Shown here one piece after another: positions 19,363-27,970 of a stretch of 64,000 bases of DNA. The first letter of the stretch is position 1. The number at the start of each line of letters is the position of its first letter. A model generated the notes under the pieces. That model was given only the letters and a program-made list of their open reading frames with translations, had not been told where the DNA came from and did not search any database. Origin of the DNA: Novosphingobium sp. (GTDB lineage: Bacteria > Pseudomonadota > Alphaproteobacteria > Sphingomonadales > Sphingomonadaceae); the NCBI RefSeq assembly GCF_027489515.1, contig NZ_JAIXZS010000071.1:1-64000 (forward strand), read 5' to 3'. Both the position numbers and the translations under genes were made by a program.

Positions 19363-20211
19363 TCAGCTCGGCCGCTCGGCCAGCATATGCTGGATCATCC
19401 CCTGCAGATTGGCGTCATAACGCGCCAGCACGGTGTGGTCCTCTGCGGTCTGCCAGTGGGTCACCAGTTCGCGACCATTCCACCAGTGCAGCGCATAGGC
19501 GGGCGGATCGGCGACGATCAGCGGCCGCTGGTCGGGCTGGTCGGGATCTATCGGCCTTAGGTCGAGCGCGACTTGCGGCGCGGTCGAGGGGCAGGTGGCG
19601 ACGACGAGGTCCTGCCAATGCGTCGTCACCGCGCGGTGAATATGCCCGCAGATCAGGCCGATCACGTTGGTCCTGCCACGCAGGCAGTCAGCCAGCCGCA
19701 TGGTCCAGGGCTCGGCGGGATCGGTGTTCATCCACGCGATGCCGACCTCGATCGGGGGGTGATGCTGCACGATCAGCGTCCTGCGATCCGGCTCGGCATC
19801 GAGCTGCGCCGTGAGCCATCTGGCGCGATCCTCGCAGAAGGCGCCGCCGTGGCGACCTTCTTCCAGCGTATCGAGCACGAGGATGCGCATGGCCGGGGTG
19901 TCGATCGCATATTGGAGGAACCCGCCCTCGAACTTCGCTGCAGGAAACACCTCCGCGAAGTTGGCGCGCTCGTCGTGGTTGCCTAGCGCGTAATAGACGG
20001 GAAACGGCAGGCCGGAGAGCGCCTCGTCCAGCCGCTCGTAGCTCGCGCGGTCGCCGCGATCGATCAGATCTCCGGTTGCCAGCAGCAGGTCGGGCTGCGG
20101 AACCATCGCAGCCAGTTCCGCCACCACCCGGTCGAGCCGCTGGCGGTTGAACTCGCCGGGGCTGTCAGGCTCGAAGCCCAGATGGATATCGGTGATCTGC
20201 GCGATCAGCAT
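19363..20211 (-). CDS. CpdA-like metallophosphoesterase (class III cyclic nucleotide phosphodiesterase)
   Basis: 282 residues, near the length of E. coli CpdA. All five motifs of the family are present in order: TDIHLG, ATGDLIDRG, ALGNHDER, VQHHPPIE and ICGHIHRA, which bind two metal ions. The family hydrolyses 3',5'-cAMP, though some members act on other phosphodiesters. It begins 19 bases after the decaheme cytochrome gene and is on the same strand, so it is probably the last gene of the redox operon, whose first gene encodes two cyclic-nucleotide-binding domains. This suggests that the operon sets its own second-messenger level; the link is inferred from gene order. Confidence 0.85.
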   Translation of the reverse strand: MLIAQITDIHLGFEPDSPGEFNRQRLDRVVAELAAMVPQPDLLLATGDLIDRGDRASYERLDEALSGLPFPVYYALGNHDERANFAEVFPAAKFEGGFLQYAIDTPAMRILVLDTLEEGRHGGAFCEDRARWLTAQLDAEPDRRTLIVQHHPPIEVGIAWMNTDPAEPWTMRLADCLRGRTNVIGLICGHIHRAVTTHWQDLVVATCPSTAPQVALDLRPIDPDQPDQRPLIVADPPAYALHWWNGRELVTHWQTAEDHTVLARYDANLQGMIQHMLAERPS

Positions 20212-20230
20212 CCGGTCGTCCCAGGGGCTT

Positions 20231-22126
20231 CTAGCGCAGAGCAGGCGGATGGCGCGGCCGATCCCACACCGCCGTGAGCAGTGCGGGGCCCTTGCGCTTG
20301 TCTGCCGGCTTCCATGGCGCGCCGTTGTCCATGTGGTATTCGTGGCACATTGCGCAGCCCGATGCGACCGGTTCCTTCACGTGCGCGCTTGCAAGTTTTG
20401 CACCGCCCTCACCCACGTGGCACGTGCGGCAGCCCCCTGCACCGTCGATCCCGGGCACCAGTACGGCATTGGCGTCGTTCGAGGTAGCGGCCTTCACGTG
20501 ACAGGTCGCGCATTCGGACTTCCGATGGTCCTTATGATCGAACCAGCCCTTGTTGTAATAGCGCCCGTTCTGCGCGACCTTCTGCACGGTGAAGCCCGCC
20601 GTCGCTGCGCTGCCGCCGCGTCCGATCGTGTGGCAATCGTAGCACATGCCGCCCTTGCTGAAGACCTGCGCTACAGCCTCGTCGGCTTGCAGCGGATAGA
20701 AATGCACTGCGCGGGCATAGTCAGCGGCACTCGATTGCTGCGCCGCTGCACCGGGAATGCGGCGCGCCATGCCGGAAAGGCTGGCCGGCCGCGGCGGCAT
20801 GCCGCCCCGGAACGCCGCGCGCAGATCGGCGACGACCTGCTCGGGCTGGCCATGGCGCAAGGTGCGGAACGTGCCGCCGATCTCGTCGAACGTGAGCGAA
20901 TGGCACGATTGGCAGGCCTTCTCCATCTCGACCGGCTTGAACCGCGCGCCCCCGCTGTCGGTCTGGTGGCAATCCTTGCAGTTCAGCGAATCATTGGCGG
21001 CAAACTCGCCCGGACGGCGGCGCACCATCTGGGCGATGCCGTTGGTCTTGGAGAGGTGCTGGGCGTGGGTGAACTTGAGCCCGGTGTTCTCCTTCATGCC
21101 GTCCTGCCAGACGGCGCGCTGGAACACGGGTTTGCCGTCCCCGCCGATCCCGGCCACGAGCATCGGCCGGAACTGGGGATGGGCCGTCCCGAAATCGGCG
21201 GCATCGGCGATCTTCGTGTCGGGCAAGCGCGTTTTCAATCCATCGTGGCAGGTCGTGCAGAATTGCTGCTGAGTGGCCGGCATAGCACCCGCCCCCTCAT
21301 GCTCGGTGTGACAATCCACACACCTTCCGGCCGGTTTGTTGAAGGCATTCGCCACCGCGCGCTGGAATCCGGCGAACCCGGTCGGCTCCCCGCGCGCCTT
21401 CAGCAGCCGCCCGCCATCGGCGATATGCTGGTGGGCGTCCTGCGTGTGGCAAGTCATGCAGGCATTGTCGCGCACGGCGACGAAGGGCTGCACGTGGCAG
21501 GCCTGGCAATCGCCATTGAGGTTCTTGTGCGCGAGGCTCAGATTGCCCGAGGACCATGCCGTGTCGCCATGAATACCTGCCGGGCGGCGCGCATCCTTGT
21601 GCAGCGCGAGCGGCTGGTAGGTCGCCCAGCTCCAGATCGGCACGGCAAGGAACGCCAGCAGCATCAGCGCGGCAAAGCCCCAGGCGGAAAGGCGTTTGCC
21701 CGGCAGCAGCTTCTGCAAGGTGTAAGCGCTGCCGATGTCGATCGCCTCGGCGCTTTCCGAAACGGCTTCGACCCGGCGCACGGTGAAGGCGGGGAGGCCG
21801 CTTTCCGCCTCGCGCGCCAGCGTGATGCGGTGGCCGCCGAAAGCGAGCTCGGCACCGGTCGCGATCTCGAGTTCGCTCGACGTCGTGGACCGCCCGTTGA
21901 CGGTGAAGGGCTGCTCTCCGATCGATTCGATCAGCAGCGTATCGGCATCAAGCGCGCGGATCCGCGCATGGCGGGGATCGACGGCAAGGTCGGGCAAGTG
22001 AATGCCTGAGGATCCGTCGCGGCCGATGACGAGAACGGGATCCTCGACGACCGCGCGGCGGACGATCTCCTCCCCGCTGGACTTGAGGGCGATCTGGCGG
22101 ACGACAAAGCTCATGGGCGCGCTCAC
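20231..22126 (-). CDS. FHA domain-TM-decaheme c-type cytochrome fusion
   Basis: 631 residues. Residues about 20-105 look like an FHA phosphothreonine-binding domain (VIGRDGSSGIHLPD, DPRHARI, FTVNGRS). One transmembrane helix follows (146-168). The rest is periplasmic by expectation and carries ten CxxCH heme-binding motifs (CQACH, CMTCH, CVDCH, CTTCH, CKDCH, CQSCH, CYDCH, CATCH, CRTCH, CAMCH) with many extra His residues as distal ligands. There is no cleavable signal peptide; the internal helix would place the FHA domain in the cytosol and the hemes outside. It overlaps the membrane protein gene by four bases. An FHA domain fused to a multiheme cytochrome is unusual and suggests control by Ser/Thr phosphorylation. 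Confidence 0.85.
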   Translation of the reverse strand: MSAPMSFVVRQIALKSSGEEIVRRAVVEDPVLVIGRDGSSGIHLPDLAVDPRHARIRALDADTLLIESIGEQPFTVNGRSTTSSELEIATGAELAFGGHRITLAREAESGLPAFTVRRVEAVSESAEAIDIGSAYTLQKLLPGKRLSAWGFAALMLLAFLAVPIWSWATYQPLALHKDARRPAGIHGDTAWSSGNLSLAHKNLNGDCQACHVQPFVAVRDNACMTCHTQDAHQHIADGGRLLKARGEPTGFAGFQRAVANAFNKPAGRCVDCHTEHEGAGAMPATQQQFCTTCHDGLKTRLPDTKIADAADFGTAHPQFRPMLVAGIGGDGKPVFQRAVWQDGMKENTGLKFTHAQHLSKTNGIAQMVRRRPGEFAANDSLNCKDCHQTDSGGARFKPVEMEKACQSCHSLTFDEIGGTFRTLRHGQPEQVVADLRAAFRGGMPPRPASLSGMARRIPGAAAQQSSAADYARAVHFYPLQADEAVAQVFSKGGMCYDCHTIGRGGSAATAGFTVQKVAQNGRYYNKGWFDHKDHRKSECATCHVKAATSNDANAVLVPGIDGAGGCRTCHVGEGGAKLASAHVKEPVASGCAMCHEYHMDNGAPWKPADKRKGPALLTAVWDRPRHPPALR

Positions 22127-23040
22127 CAGTAGAAGAAGACGCTGACGATATGCGCGGAGAGCGCGGCGATCAGCGCAAAGGTCATGGGGACGTGGACGTA
22201 GAGCCAGGCCTGCAGCCAGCCCTTGATCCTGAGATGTCGCCTCAGCCGTGCCAGCATGGCTTCCTTGCGGGTGAGCAGTGCGTCCACCTTGTCGAGCGGA
22301 TCATCGGCAATGCGCGGCCGATGCGCCCGCAGGCGCCTGAGCTCGCCCGCCGCCTCGCGCGTGGCATCGCCGGGATAGCGACCGCTGAGACGGTTGATGA
22401 TCGAGCCGGTGAACGGGTCCTGTTCGAGGCTGCGGTCAACCAGCACCGCGCACTCCCTGTCGAGCGGCTGGGCGGCATCGTGGAGCTGGCGGTCGAGCGA
22501 GCGCAGCGCCTCCACCATCTGCTTTTCGGTGATCGCGCCTTCCGCGTCATAGCGGTTGGAAGAGAGCGCACGGGGGAGGGTGGCGTAGGCGGTCACGCCG
22601 AAAATCCCCGAGATGATCACGATCATCATCAGCGCCCACGCAAGGGTGTGGACATTCCACCCAAAGGCGAAGCCCGAATGAAGCGTGCCGATCACGATCA
22701 GTAGCACGCCAAGCCAGACATGCGCCGAAGTCCAAGCCTTCAACGACCAGCGCCCGGGCGTGATCGCCCGCTTGCGCATGCCCAGCGCCGTCAGCCAAAG
22801 GATCAGCAGCGCGCCCACGGTGCCGAGCGTGTAGCCCAGCCAGCTCGACCCGAAATGGTGCGGCGGCAAGGGCACGAAGATGTACAGCACCGTCAGCGCC
22901 GTCGCGAGCGCGGCCGAAAGCTTGATCCACTTGCCGTTCTTGTGGACGAGGAAGCCCTCGTGCGTGCTCTGCCGTTCGCGGGTCGCGCCGGTGCGGCGGC
23001 GGGGTGCCTGAACAGGAGGCTGTGCCGGTGTCGTCGCCAT
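22123..23040 (-). CDS. cytochrome b-like membrane protein with paired histidines
   Basis: 305 residues. Five hydrophobic segments: about 41-60, 67-88, 105-125, 130-152 and 280-303. The third has His residues 14 apart (HVWLGVLLIVIGTLH) and the last again (HVPMTFALIAALSAH). Two such pairs in helices are the pattern of bis-heme b proteins and ferric-reductase-like proteins. A charged cytosolic loop of about 120 residues separates helices four and five. It lies three bases after the FAD/cNMP/Fe-S gene and overlaps the decaheme gene, so it probably carries electrons across the membrane between them. Heme binding is inferred from His spacing only. Confidence 0.65.
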   Translation of the reverse strand: MATTPAQPPVQAPRRRTGATRERQSTHEGFLVHKNGKWIKLSAALATALTVLYIFVPLPPHHFGSSWLGYTLGTVGALLILWLTALGMRKRAITPGRWSLKAWTSAHVWLGVLLIVIGTLHSGFAFGWNVHTLAWALMMIVIISGIFGVTAYATLPRALSSNRYDAEGAITEKQMVEALRSLDRQLHDAAQPLDRECAVLVDRSLEQDPFTGSIINRLSGRYPGDATREAAGELRRLRAHRPRIADDPLDKVDALLTRKEAMLARLRRHLRIKGWLQAWLYVHVPMTFALIAALSAHIVSVFFYW

Positions 23041-23043
23041 GGC

Positions 23044-25620
23044 TCAGGCCCCCTCGTTCTCAAGGCGGGCGACGGTCAGGAACTCGTCGGGCGATACGCG
23101 GATGGCTGCCCCCGTCGGGCACGCGCGCACGCAGCTCGGCCCCCCTTCGATGCCGGCGCACATGTCGCACTTGATCGCCTTCTTGCGGTCCAGCTTGTCG
23201 TCCTGAACCGGATCGCCCGTGTACTTGGTGTTCTTCTTGGACCACTTGTAGGGCGGTTCGCCCGGCCCCGGCCCGCTGCCGAACAGCAGCCACGAGAAGA
23301 GCGAGGGCTTCTTTGGCGGCACCTTGTCCATGCGGATCACGCCATAGGGGCAATTGCGCTGGCAATTGCCGCAGCCGATGCAGGTGTCGTCGATGAACAC
23401 CTCGCCGTCCGGCCCGCGGTGGATCGCGTTGGGCGGACAATCGGCCATGCAGTGCGGATGCTCGCAGTGGCGGCACGAGGTCGGCACGTGAAGGTGCGCA
23501 AAGCTCTTGCCTGCCTCGCGGTCGAGCCGGGAAAGGCCATCGTGGCTGTCGGCGCAGGCCTTTTCGCAGTTGTCGCAGCCAACGCAGAGCCGCTCGTCGA
23601 TGAGCAGCACGTCGGTCGCCTCGCCCAGACCCTGTGAGACGAGGAACTTGGCCTGCTCGGAATAGAGATCGACGACACCGGAGAAGCCGTCCTTCTTCGA
23701 TTCGACGAAGGCATTTGTCGCGCGCCGAGCTTCCATGTCCTTGCGCGCGCGTTCGAGGAGGGCGGGCTTGGCCGCCAGCACGCGGGCGAATGCCTCCCCG
23801 TCGATCCTGATGACTTCGCTCTTGATCGCCGCCCGCACCGTCGCCGTGCGTTGCCCGCCATCGATCAGCGCCATTTCGCCGACGTAGGAGCCTGCAGGCA
23901 GATAAGAGAGGAACACCGGCTTCCCGCCGACCACCTTCTCGACGATCATCGAGCCGACGCGGATCACGAAGATGTCCTTGTCGTCCGCGCCTTCGGTGAT
24001 GATCGGCTCGCCCGCGCGCACGCCCATGATCTTCGCGGTATCGACCACCTCGCGCACGTCGTCGGGAGTGAGGCCCGAGCCGAACATCTGCAGCAATTGC
24101 CGCTCGGTGGAGATTCGCTCGATCGCGCGGCGGGCGCTCGGCACCTGGCTCTGGAGCTTCAAGGCAGCATTGCGGCTGATTTCGACACAGATGCAGTCGC
24201 TTGCCGCCACCACGGTCGCGCCGCGCCGCCGGCCGGAAATGAGGCCGACTTCACCAAAGATCGAACCCTGCTGGATCGGCACGACCTTGCTTGCATCGTT
24301 CGGGTCGATCCGCACGTTCACCGATCCCTCGGCAATGGCGAAGAGCGAGGAGCCGGGATCGTTCTTCTCGAAGATCGTCTCGCCAGCCTTGTAAAACCGC
24401 GCATCGGAATCCAGCATGAACTCGCGCAGCTGCAGCGTGGTCATGCCGTTCAGGATGGCGATATTGGTGCGCAGCAGTTCGAGCCATTCGGCGACGGTGC
24501 GCTTGCCGGGGAGGTCGGCGAACTTCGCCTCGAGCAGCGGCTCGTCCGCCGGCTTGAGGCCGGTGTTGCCGTTGATGAACTCGATGACGTCATAGCCCTG
24601 GTTCATGCAGTGCTTGATCAGCGGATAGCCGGCGAGCGCGCCGATGACGAAAATGCCGGGCGCGGTCGATTCGAACTGCGGCGAAAGCGTCGGGAAGGCG
24701 AGCCGGTCATTGCTCGCGAATTCGATCCCGCAGCCTTCAACAAAGCCGCGCGGCGGGGCCGAGCCGATGCGCGCGATGATCCGGTCGCAGCGGATGCGGT
24801 CCTCGCCGTCGCGGGTATTGAGCGTGATCCAGCCCGGCTCGATCGACTTGGTCTCGGTTTCGTAGCGGATGCTGAGCTTGCCCGCCGCGTCGTCCTCCAC
24901 CAGCGCCTTGGCGTTGGGTTCTTTCGCGGTGGCGAAGCTTTCGCGCACGTTCGCCGATTTGGGCGAACGGTTGAGCACGGTGACGACGTTGCCTTGCGCC
25001 GGGTCCTCGGCCAGCCCGCGCGCGTTCTCGATCCCCGCGTCGCCGGTGCCGACCACCACGATGTGCTCGTCGAGCACGGCATAGGGGTCATCAAGCTGGT
25101 AGGTTACATGCGGCAGGTCCGCACCCGGGCAGCGCATCAGGTTCGGGTTGCCCTGCGTGCCGATAGCAAGCACGACCGCCTCGGCCATGACAACCTCGCC
25201 GCTTGTCAGCGTGATCGCATAGGGCGGCGCATGGCGCTGCAGTTCGGTTGTGGTCGTCGATCCGTCTCGCGCGCGGGTCACGATCTTCTGGACCGAGCCT
25301 TCGATGGCGGGGCCGGTCCCTTTGATCGACTTGACCTCGGCGTTGTACTTGACGTTGACGCCGAGTTCTTCGGTTCGCGTGTTCCACCGGCCGAGGATGT
25401 CCTCGCGCTTGCCGGCATCGAACTCCTGATCGGAGCGCAGGACGAGCTGCGATGGCGTGGCCATCACGTGCTTGCCCTTCTGGTACTTGAAGATGGTGTC
25501 GGAAAGGTGGTCGGTCTTTTCGAGCAGCACGTGCGGCAGCCCAAGCTGCGCCGCGCGGCTAGCGGCGCTCATCCCCGCCGGGCCCGATCCGATGATCGCA
25601 ACCTTGAATACTTCGCTCAC
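23044..25620 (-). CDS. FAD oxidoreductase-cNMP-binding-4Fe-4S ferredoxin fusion
   Basis: 858 residues from a GTG preceded by GGGGGA (longer frames upstream are basic and unlike the family). Domain order: a thioredoxin-reductase/TrkA-like flavoprotein (1-350) with FAD motif GSGPAG at 11-16 and NAD(P) motif GTGDAG at 191-196; two cyclic-nucleotide-binding domains (about 395-500 and 520-635; the first has GSIFGEVGLISGRRRGATV, the second GSYVGEMALIDGGQRTATV, each with the phosphate-binding Gly-Glu and Arg); and a ferredoxin module (670-845) with four Cys clusters (CVGCDNCEKAC, CRHCEHPHCMADCP, CIGCGNCQRNCPYG, CDMCAGIEGGPSC...CP) as in NrfC/HycB subunits. No redox-active CxxC of thioredoxin reductase is seen in the flavin domain. 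It should take electrons from NAD(P)H and pass them to the membrane partner encoded next, under cyclic nucleotide control. Confidence 0.85.
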   Translation of the reverse strand: MSEVFKVAIIGSGPAGMSAASRAAQLGLPHVLLEKTDHLSDTIFKYQKGKHVMATPSQLVLRSDQEFDAGKREDILGRWNTRTEELGVNVKYNAEVKSIKGTGPAIEGSVQKIVTRARDGSTTTTELQRHAPPYAITLTSGEVVMAEAVVLAIGTQGNPNLMRCPGADLPHVTYQLDDPYAVLDEHIVVVGTGDAGIENARGLAEDPAQGNVVTVLNRSPKSANVRESFATAKEPNAKALVEDDAAGKLSIRYETETKSIEPGWITLNTRDGEDRIRCDRIIARIGSAPPRGFVEGCGIEFASNDRLAFPTLSPQFESTAPGIFVIGALAGYPLIKHCMNQGYDVIEFINGNTGLKPADEPLLEAKFADLPGKRTVAEWLELLRTNIAILNGMTTLQLREFMLDSDARFYKAGETIFEKNDPGSSLFAIAEGSVNVRIDPNDASKVVPIQQGSIFGEVGLISGRRRGATVVAASDCICVEISRNAALKLQSQVPSARRAIERISTERQLLQMFGSGLTPDDVREVVDTAKIMGVRAGEPIITEGADDKDIFVIRVGSMIVEKVVGGKPVFLSYLPAGSYVGEMALIDGGQRTATVRAAIKSEVIRIDGEAFARVLAAKPALLERARKDMEARRATNAFVESKKDGFSGVVDLYSEQAKFLVSQGLGEATDVLLIDERLCVGCDNCEKACADSHDGLSRLDREAGKSFAHLHVPTSCRHCEHPHCMADCPPNAIHRGPDGEVFIDDTCIGCGNCQRNCPYGVIRMDKVPPKKPSLFSWLLFGSGPGPGEPPYKWSKKNTKYTGDPVQDDKLDRKKAIKCDMCAGIEGGPSCVRACPTGAAIRVSPDEFLTVARLENEGA

Positions 25621-25881
25621 CGGTGCAGGTCCCCCGCCATGCCAGCGCGGACCCTTTTTCGCTGGCCCTGCGCCTCGTTTCCCCGACTTGCGATCCCGTT
25701 TGGCCAAGACTTTAGCGCAAGCGCTGCACTTTGCCAGCCGCAAATTGGCAGTGGCACTGCCCGGCCAGTACCGCTTTGGTGCGCCCGGCAAAGCTGCCGC
25801 CACCGCTTGCATGGAGCCCGGGGCAGAGGATATGCCCGCCATGAGGGGCAGCGCCGATCATGGCGCACAAGGGAGCATGCG

Positions 25882-26925
25882 ATGACCGAGGCCGAACAAA
25901 CGCCGACCGCAGAACCTGCTGCCGCGTCCGCCTCTCCGGCACCTGCTCCTGCACCTGCTACAGCGTCGGGCCGTGGCGGCCGGGTCGTGCTCGTGCTCGC
26001 GGCGGTCGTTGCGCTCACGGCCGGCAGCATTGCCGTCTGGCGCGGGCAGCGCGATGCCGAGATCATTGCCCTGCCGCCAGCGCCCACGGAGAGCCAGGCG
26101 CCCTCGGTCGATGATGTGATCACCCGGCTCGAGGCGCGGCTCAAGGCGAAGCCCGATGATGCCGAAGGCTGGCGGATGCTTGGCTGGTCCTACTTCCAGA
26201 CCGAGCGCTACGCCGAAGCAGCAACCGCGCTCAAGCAGGCGACCAAGCTCGATGCTACCCATGCCGAGACGTTCTCGTTTCTCGGCGAAGCGCTGGTTCT
26301 TGCCAGCAAGACCGAAGGCCGCATCCCGGCAGACGCGCAGGCCGCGTTCAGCAAGGCGATCAAGCTCGATCCCAAGGATGCGCGGGCACGCTATTTCCGC
26401 GCCGTGGGGATGGACCTGGCGGGGCAGCACCGCAAGGCGATCGATGCCTGGTTCGCGCTGCTCAAAGATACCCCGGCCGACGCGCCCTATGCCGAGGATA
26501 TCCGCGCGGTGATCAAGAATGTCGGGGACCGCTACAAGATCCCCTACGAGGAGCGGCTCGCCGCCGCGCAGTTCGCACCGCCGGCAAGCGGCATGGCGAC
26601 CAATGGCGCAGCGGTTGCCGCAGGCGCGATCCCAGGTCCGAGCTCGGCCGAAATCAAGGCCGCTTCCGCGCTGCCCAAGGGCCAGCAGGAAGCGATGATC
26701 CGCGGCATGGTCGACGGCCTGGAGGCCAAGCTTCAGAGCAACCCGGGCAATGCAGATGGGTGGATCATGCTGATGCGCAGCCGCATGCAGCTGGGCGAAC
26801 CGGCCAAGGCGGCGAAGGCTCTCGAAGGAGGGCTTGCCGCCTTCCGCAACGATCTTTCCGCGACCCGCAAGCTGCGTGAAGCGGCCAGCGCAATCGGTGT
26901 GCCGGGCGCAGCGCCTGGCCGATAA
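25882..26925 (+). CDS. TPR membrane protein, CcmI/NrfG-like
   Basis: 347 residues with an AGGGAG ribosome binding site. An Ala/Pro-rich N-terminus, one transmembrane helix (about 34-54, VVLVLAAVVALTAGSIAVW) and then TPR repeats (LKAKPDDAEGWRMLGWSYFQTERYAEA type) from about 80 to 200, with another repeat at about 270-320. This resembles the periplasmic TPR part of CcmI/CcmH, which holds apocytochromes for heme ligation. It faces away from the decaheme cytochrome operon with 261 bases between. A role in maturing that cytochrome is a guess from position. Confidence 0.75.
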   Translation: MTEAEQTPTAEPAAASASPAPAPAPATASGRGGRVVLVLAAVVALTAGSIAVWRGQRDAEIIALPPAPTESQAPSVDDVITRLEARLKAKPDDAEGWRMLGWSYFQTERYAEAATALKQATKLDATHAETFSFLGEALVLASKTEGRIPADAQAAFSKAIKLDPKDARARYFRAVGMDLAGQHRKAIDAWFALLKDTPADAPYAEDIRAVIKNVGDRYKIPYEERLAAAQFAPPASGMATNGAAVAAGAIPGPSSAEIKAASALPKGQQEAMIRGMVDGLEAKLQSNPGNADGWIMLMRSRMQLGEPAKAAKALEGGLAAFRNDLSATRKLREAASAIGVPGAAPGR

Positions 26926-27189
26926 GGAGCCACTTCTTAAAAAAGGTTTCGTTCCGTATTACGCGCTCCGGCACGATGGTTAGTACGAATGAGGGATCTT
27001 AACTATTGACGCAAAAAGGGAAATTGCCGATCTGGAGACGGTTTCCGGATGCGTCGTATGCCTAGTGTACCGACCCGTACGCTTACGATAAATTAACCTT
27101 TCATGTTCATTGGTCATATGGTTAATGACGGCGAAGGCCCCGGTTGTGAGGGCTCGAGCCATCGGGGAATGGCAACAAGGGGCTGATCC
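26926..27189. promoter_or_regulatory. ctrA upstream region with TTAA half-sites
   Basis: 264 bases without a gene, more AT-rich than its surroundings. It holds TTAACTA (26999), TTAACC (27093) and GTTAATG (27121) elements that match half of the CtrA box (TTAA-N7-TTAA); no full box with the right spacing was found. ctrA is autoregulated in Caulobacter, so weak CtrA control here is plausible. No GANTC methylation site was noticed. Confidence 0.35.
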
Positions 27190-27891
27190 ATGCGCGTGCT
27201 GTTGATCGAGGACGAGCCGACCACGGCCAAGGCGATTGAGCTGATGCTCACGACCGAAGGCTTCAATGTCTATGCAACCGATCTCGGGGAAGAAGGCCTC
27301 GATCTCGGCAAGTTGTATGATTACGACATCATTCTGCTCGACCTCAACCTGCCCGACATGCACGGGTACGACGTGCTCAAGAAGCTGCGCGTCGCCAAGG
27401 TGCAGACGCCGGTGCTCATCCTCTCCGGCATTGCCGAGATGGACTCCAAGGTCCGCAGCTTCGGCTTCGGTGCCGACGACTACGTCACCAAGCCGTTCCA
27501 CCGCGAAGAGCTGATCGCCCGCATCCACGCCGTGGTGCGCCGCTCGAAGGGCCACTCGCAGTCGGTCATCCGCACCGGCAAGCTTTCGGTCAATCTCGAT
27601 GCCAAGACGGTCGAGGTCGATAGCGCCCGCGTCCACCTGACGGGCAAGGAATACGCGATGCTCGAGCTGCTCTCGCTGCGCAAGGGCACCACGCTGACCA
27701 AGGAAATGTTCCTCAACCATCTCTATGGCGGGATGGACGAGCCTGAACTCAAGATCATCGACGTGTTCATCTGCAAGCTCCGCAAGAAGCTCGCGCATGC
27801 CTGCGATGGCGAAAACTACATCGAAACGGTCTGGGGCCGCGGCTATGTGCTGCGCGATCCGGACGACAAGCTGGACGTCGAAGCGGCCTGA
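27190..27891 (+). CDS. ctrA: cell cycle response regulator CtrA
   Basis: 233 residues. Two-component response regulator that controls cell cycle, motility and gene transfer agent genes in alphaproteobacteria. The receiver domain has the acidic pocket (IEDEP), phosphoacceptor Asp51 ([11 protein letters not shown]) and Lys (TKPF). The C-terminal winged helix shows the CtrA-type stretch [19 protein letters not shown] and [16 protein letters not shown]. Single gene, long upstream region, strong hairpin after it. Confidence 0.96.
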   Translation: MRVLLIEDEPTTAKAIELMLTTEGFNVYATDLGEEGLDLGKLYDYDIILLDLNLPDMHGYDVLKKLRVAKVQTPVLILSGIAEMDSKVRSFGFGADDYVTKPFHREELIARIHAVVRRSKGHSQSVIRTGKLSVNLDAKTVEVDSARVHLTGKEYAMLELLSLRKGTTLTKEMFLNHLYGGMDEPELKIIDVFICKLRKKLAHACDGENYIETVWGRGYVLRDPDDKLDVEAA

Positions 27892-27927
27892 TCGGCCGAA
27901 AATCCCCCCGGTACTCGACCTCCGTGC

Positions 27928-27962
27928 GCAGCGGCCCGTCAGCAATGGCGGGCCGCTTGCGT
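27928..27962. terminator. terminator hairpin after ctrA
   Basis: AGCGGCCCG (27930-27938) and CGGGCCGCT (27949-27957) form a perfect 9-bp stem with a 10-base loop, between two convergent genes; a short T-containing tail TGCGTTT follows on the plus strand. Confidence 0.65.
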
Positions 27963-27970
27963 TTGGAAGG

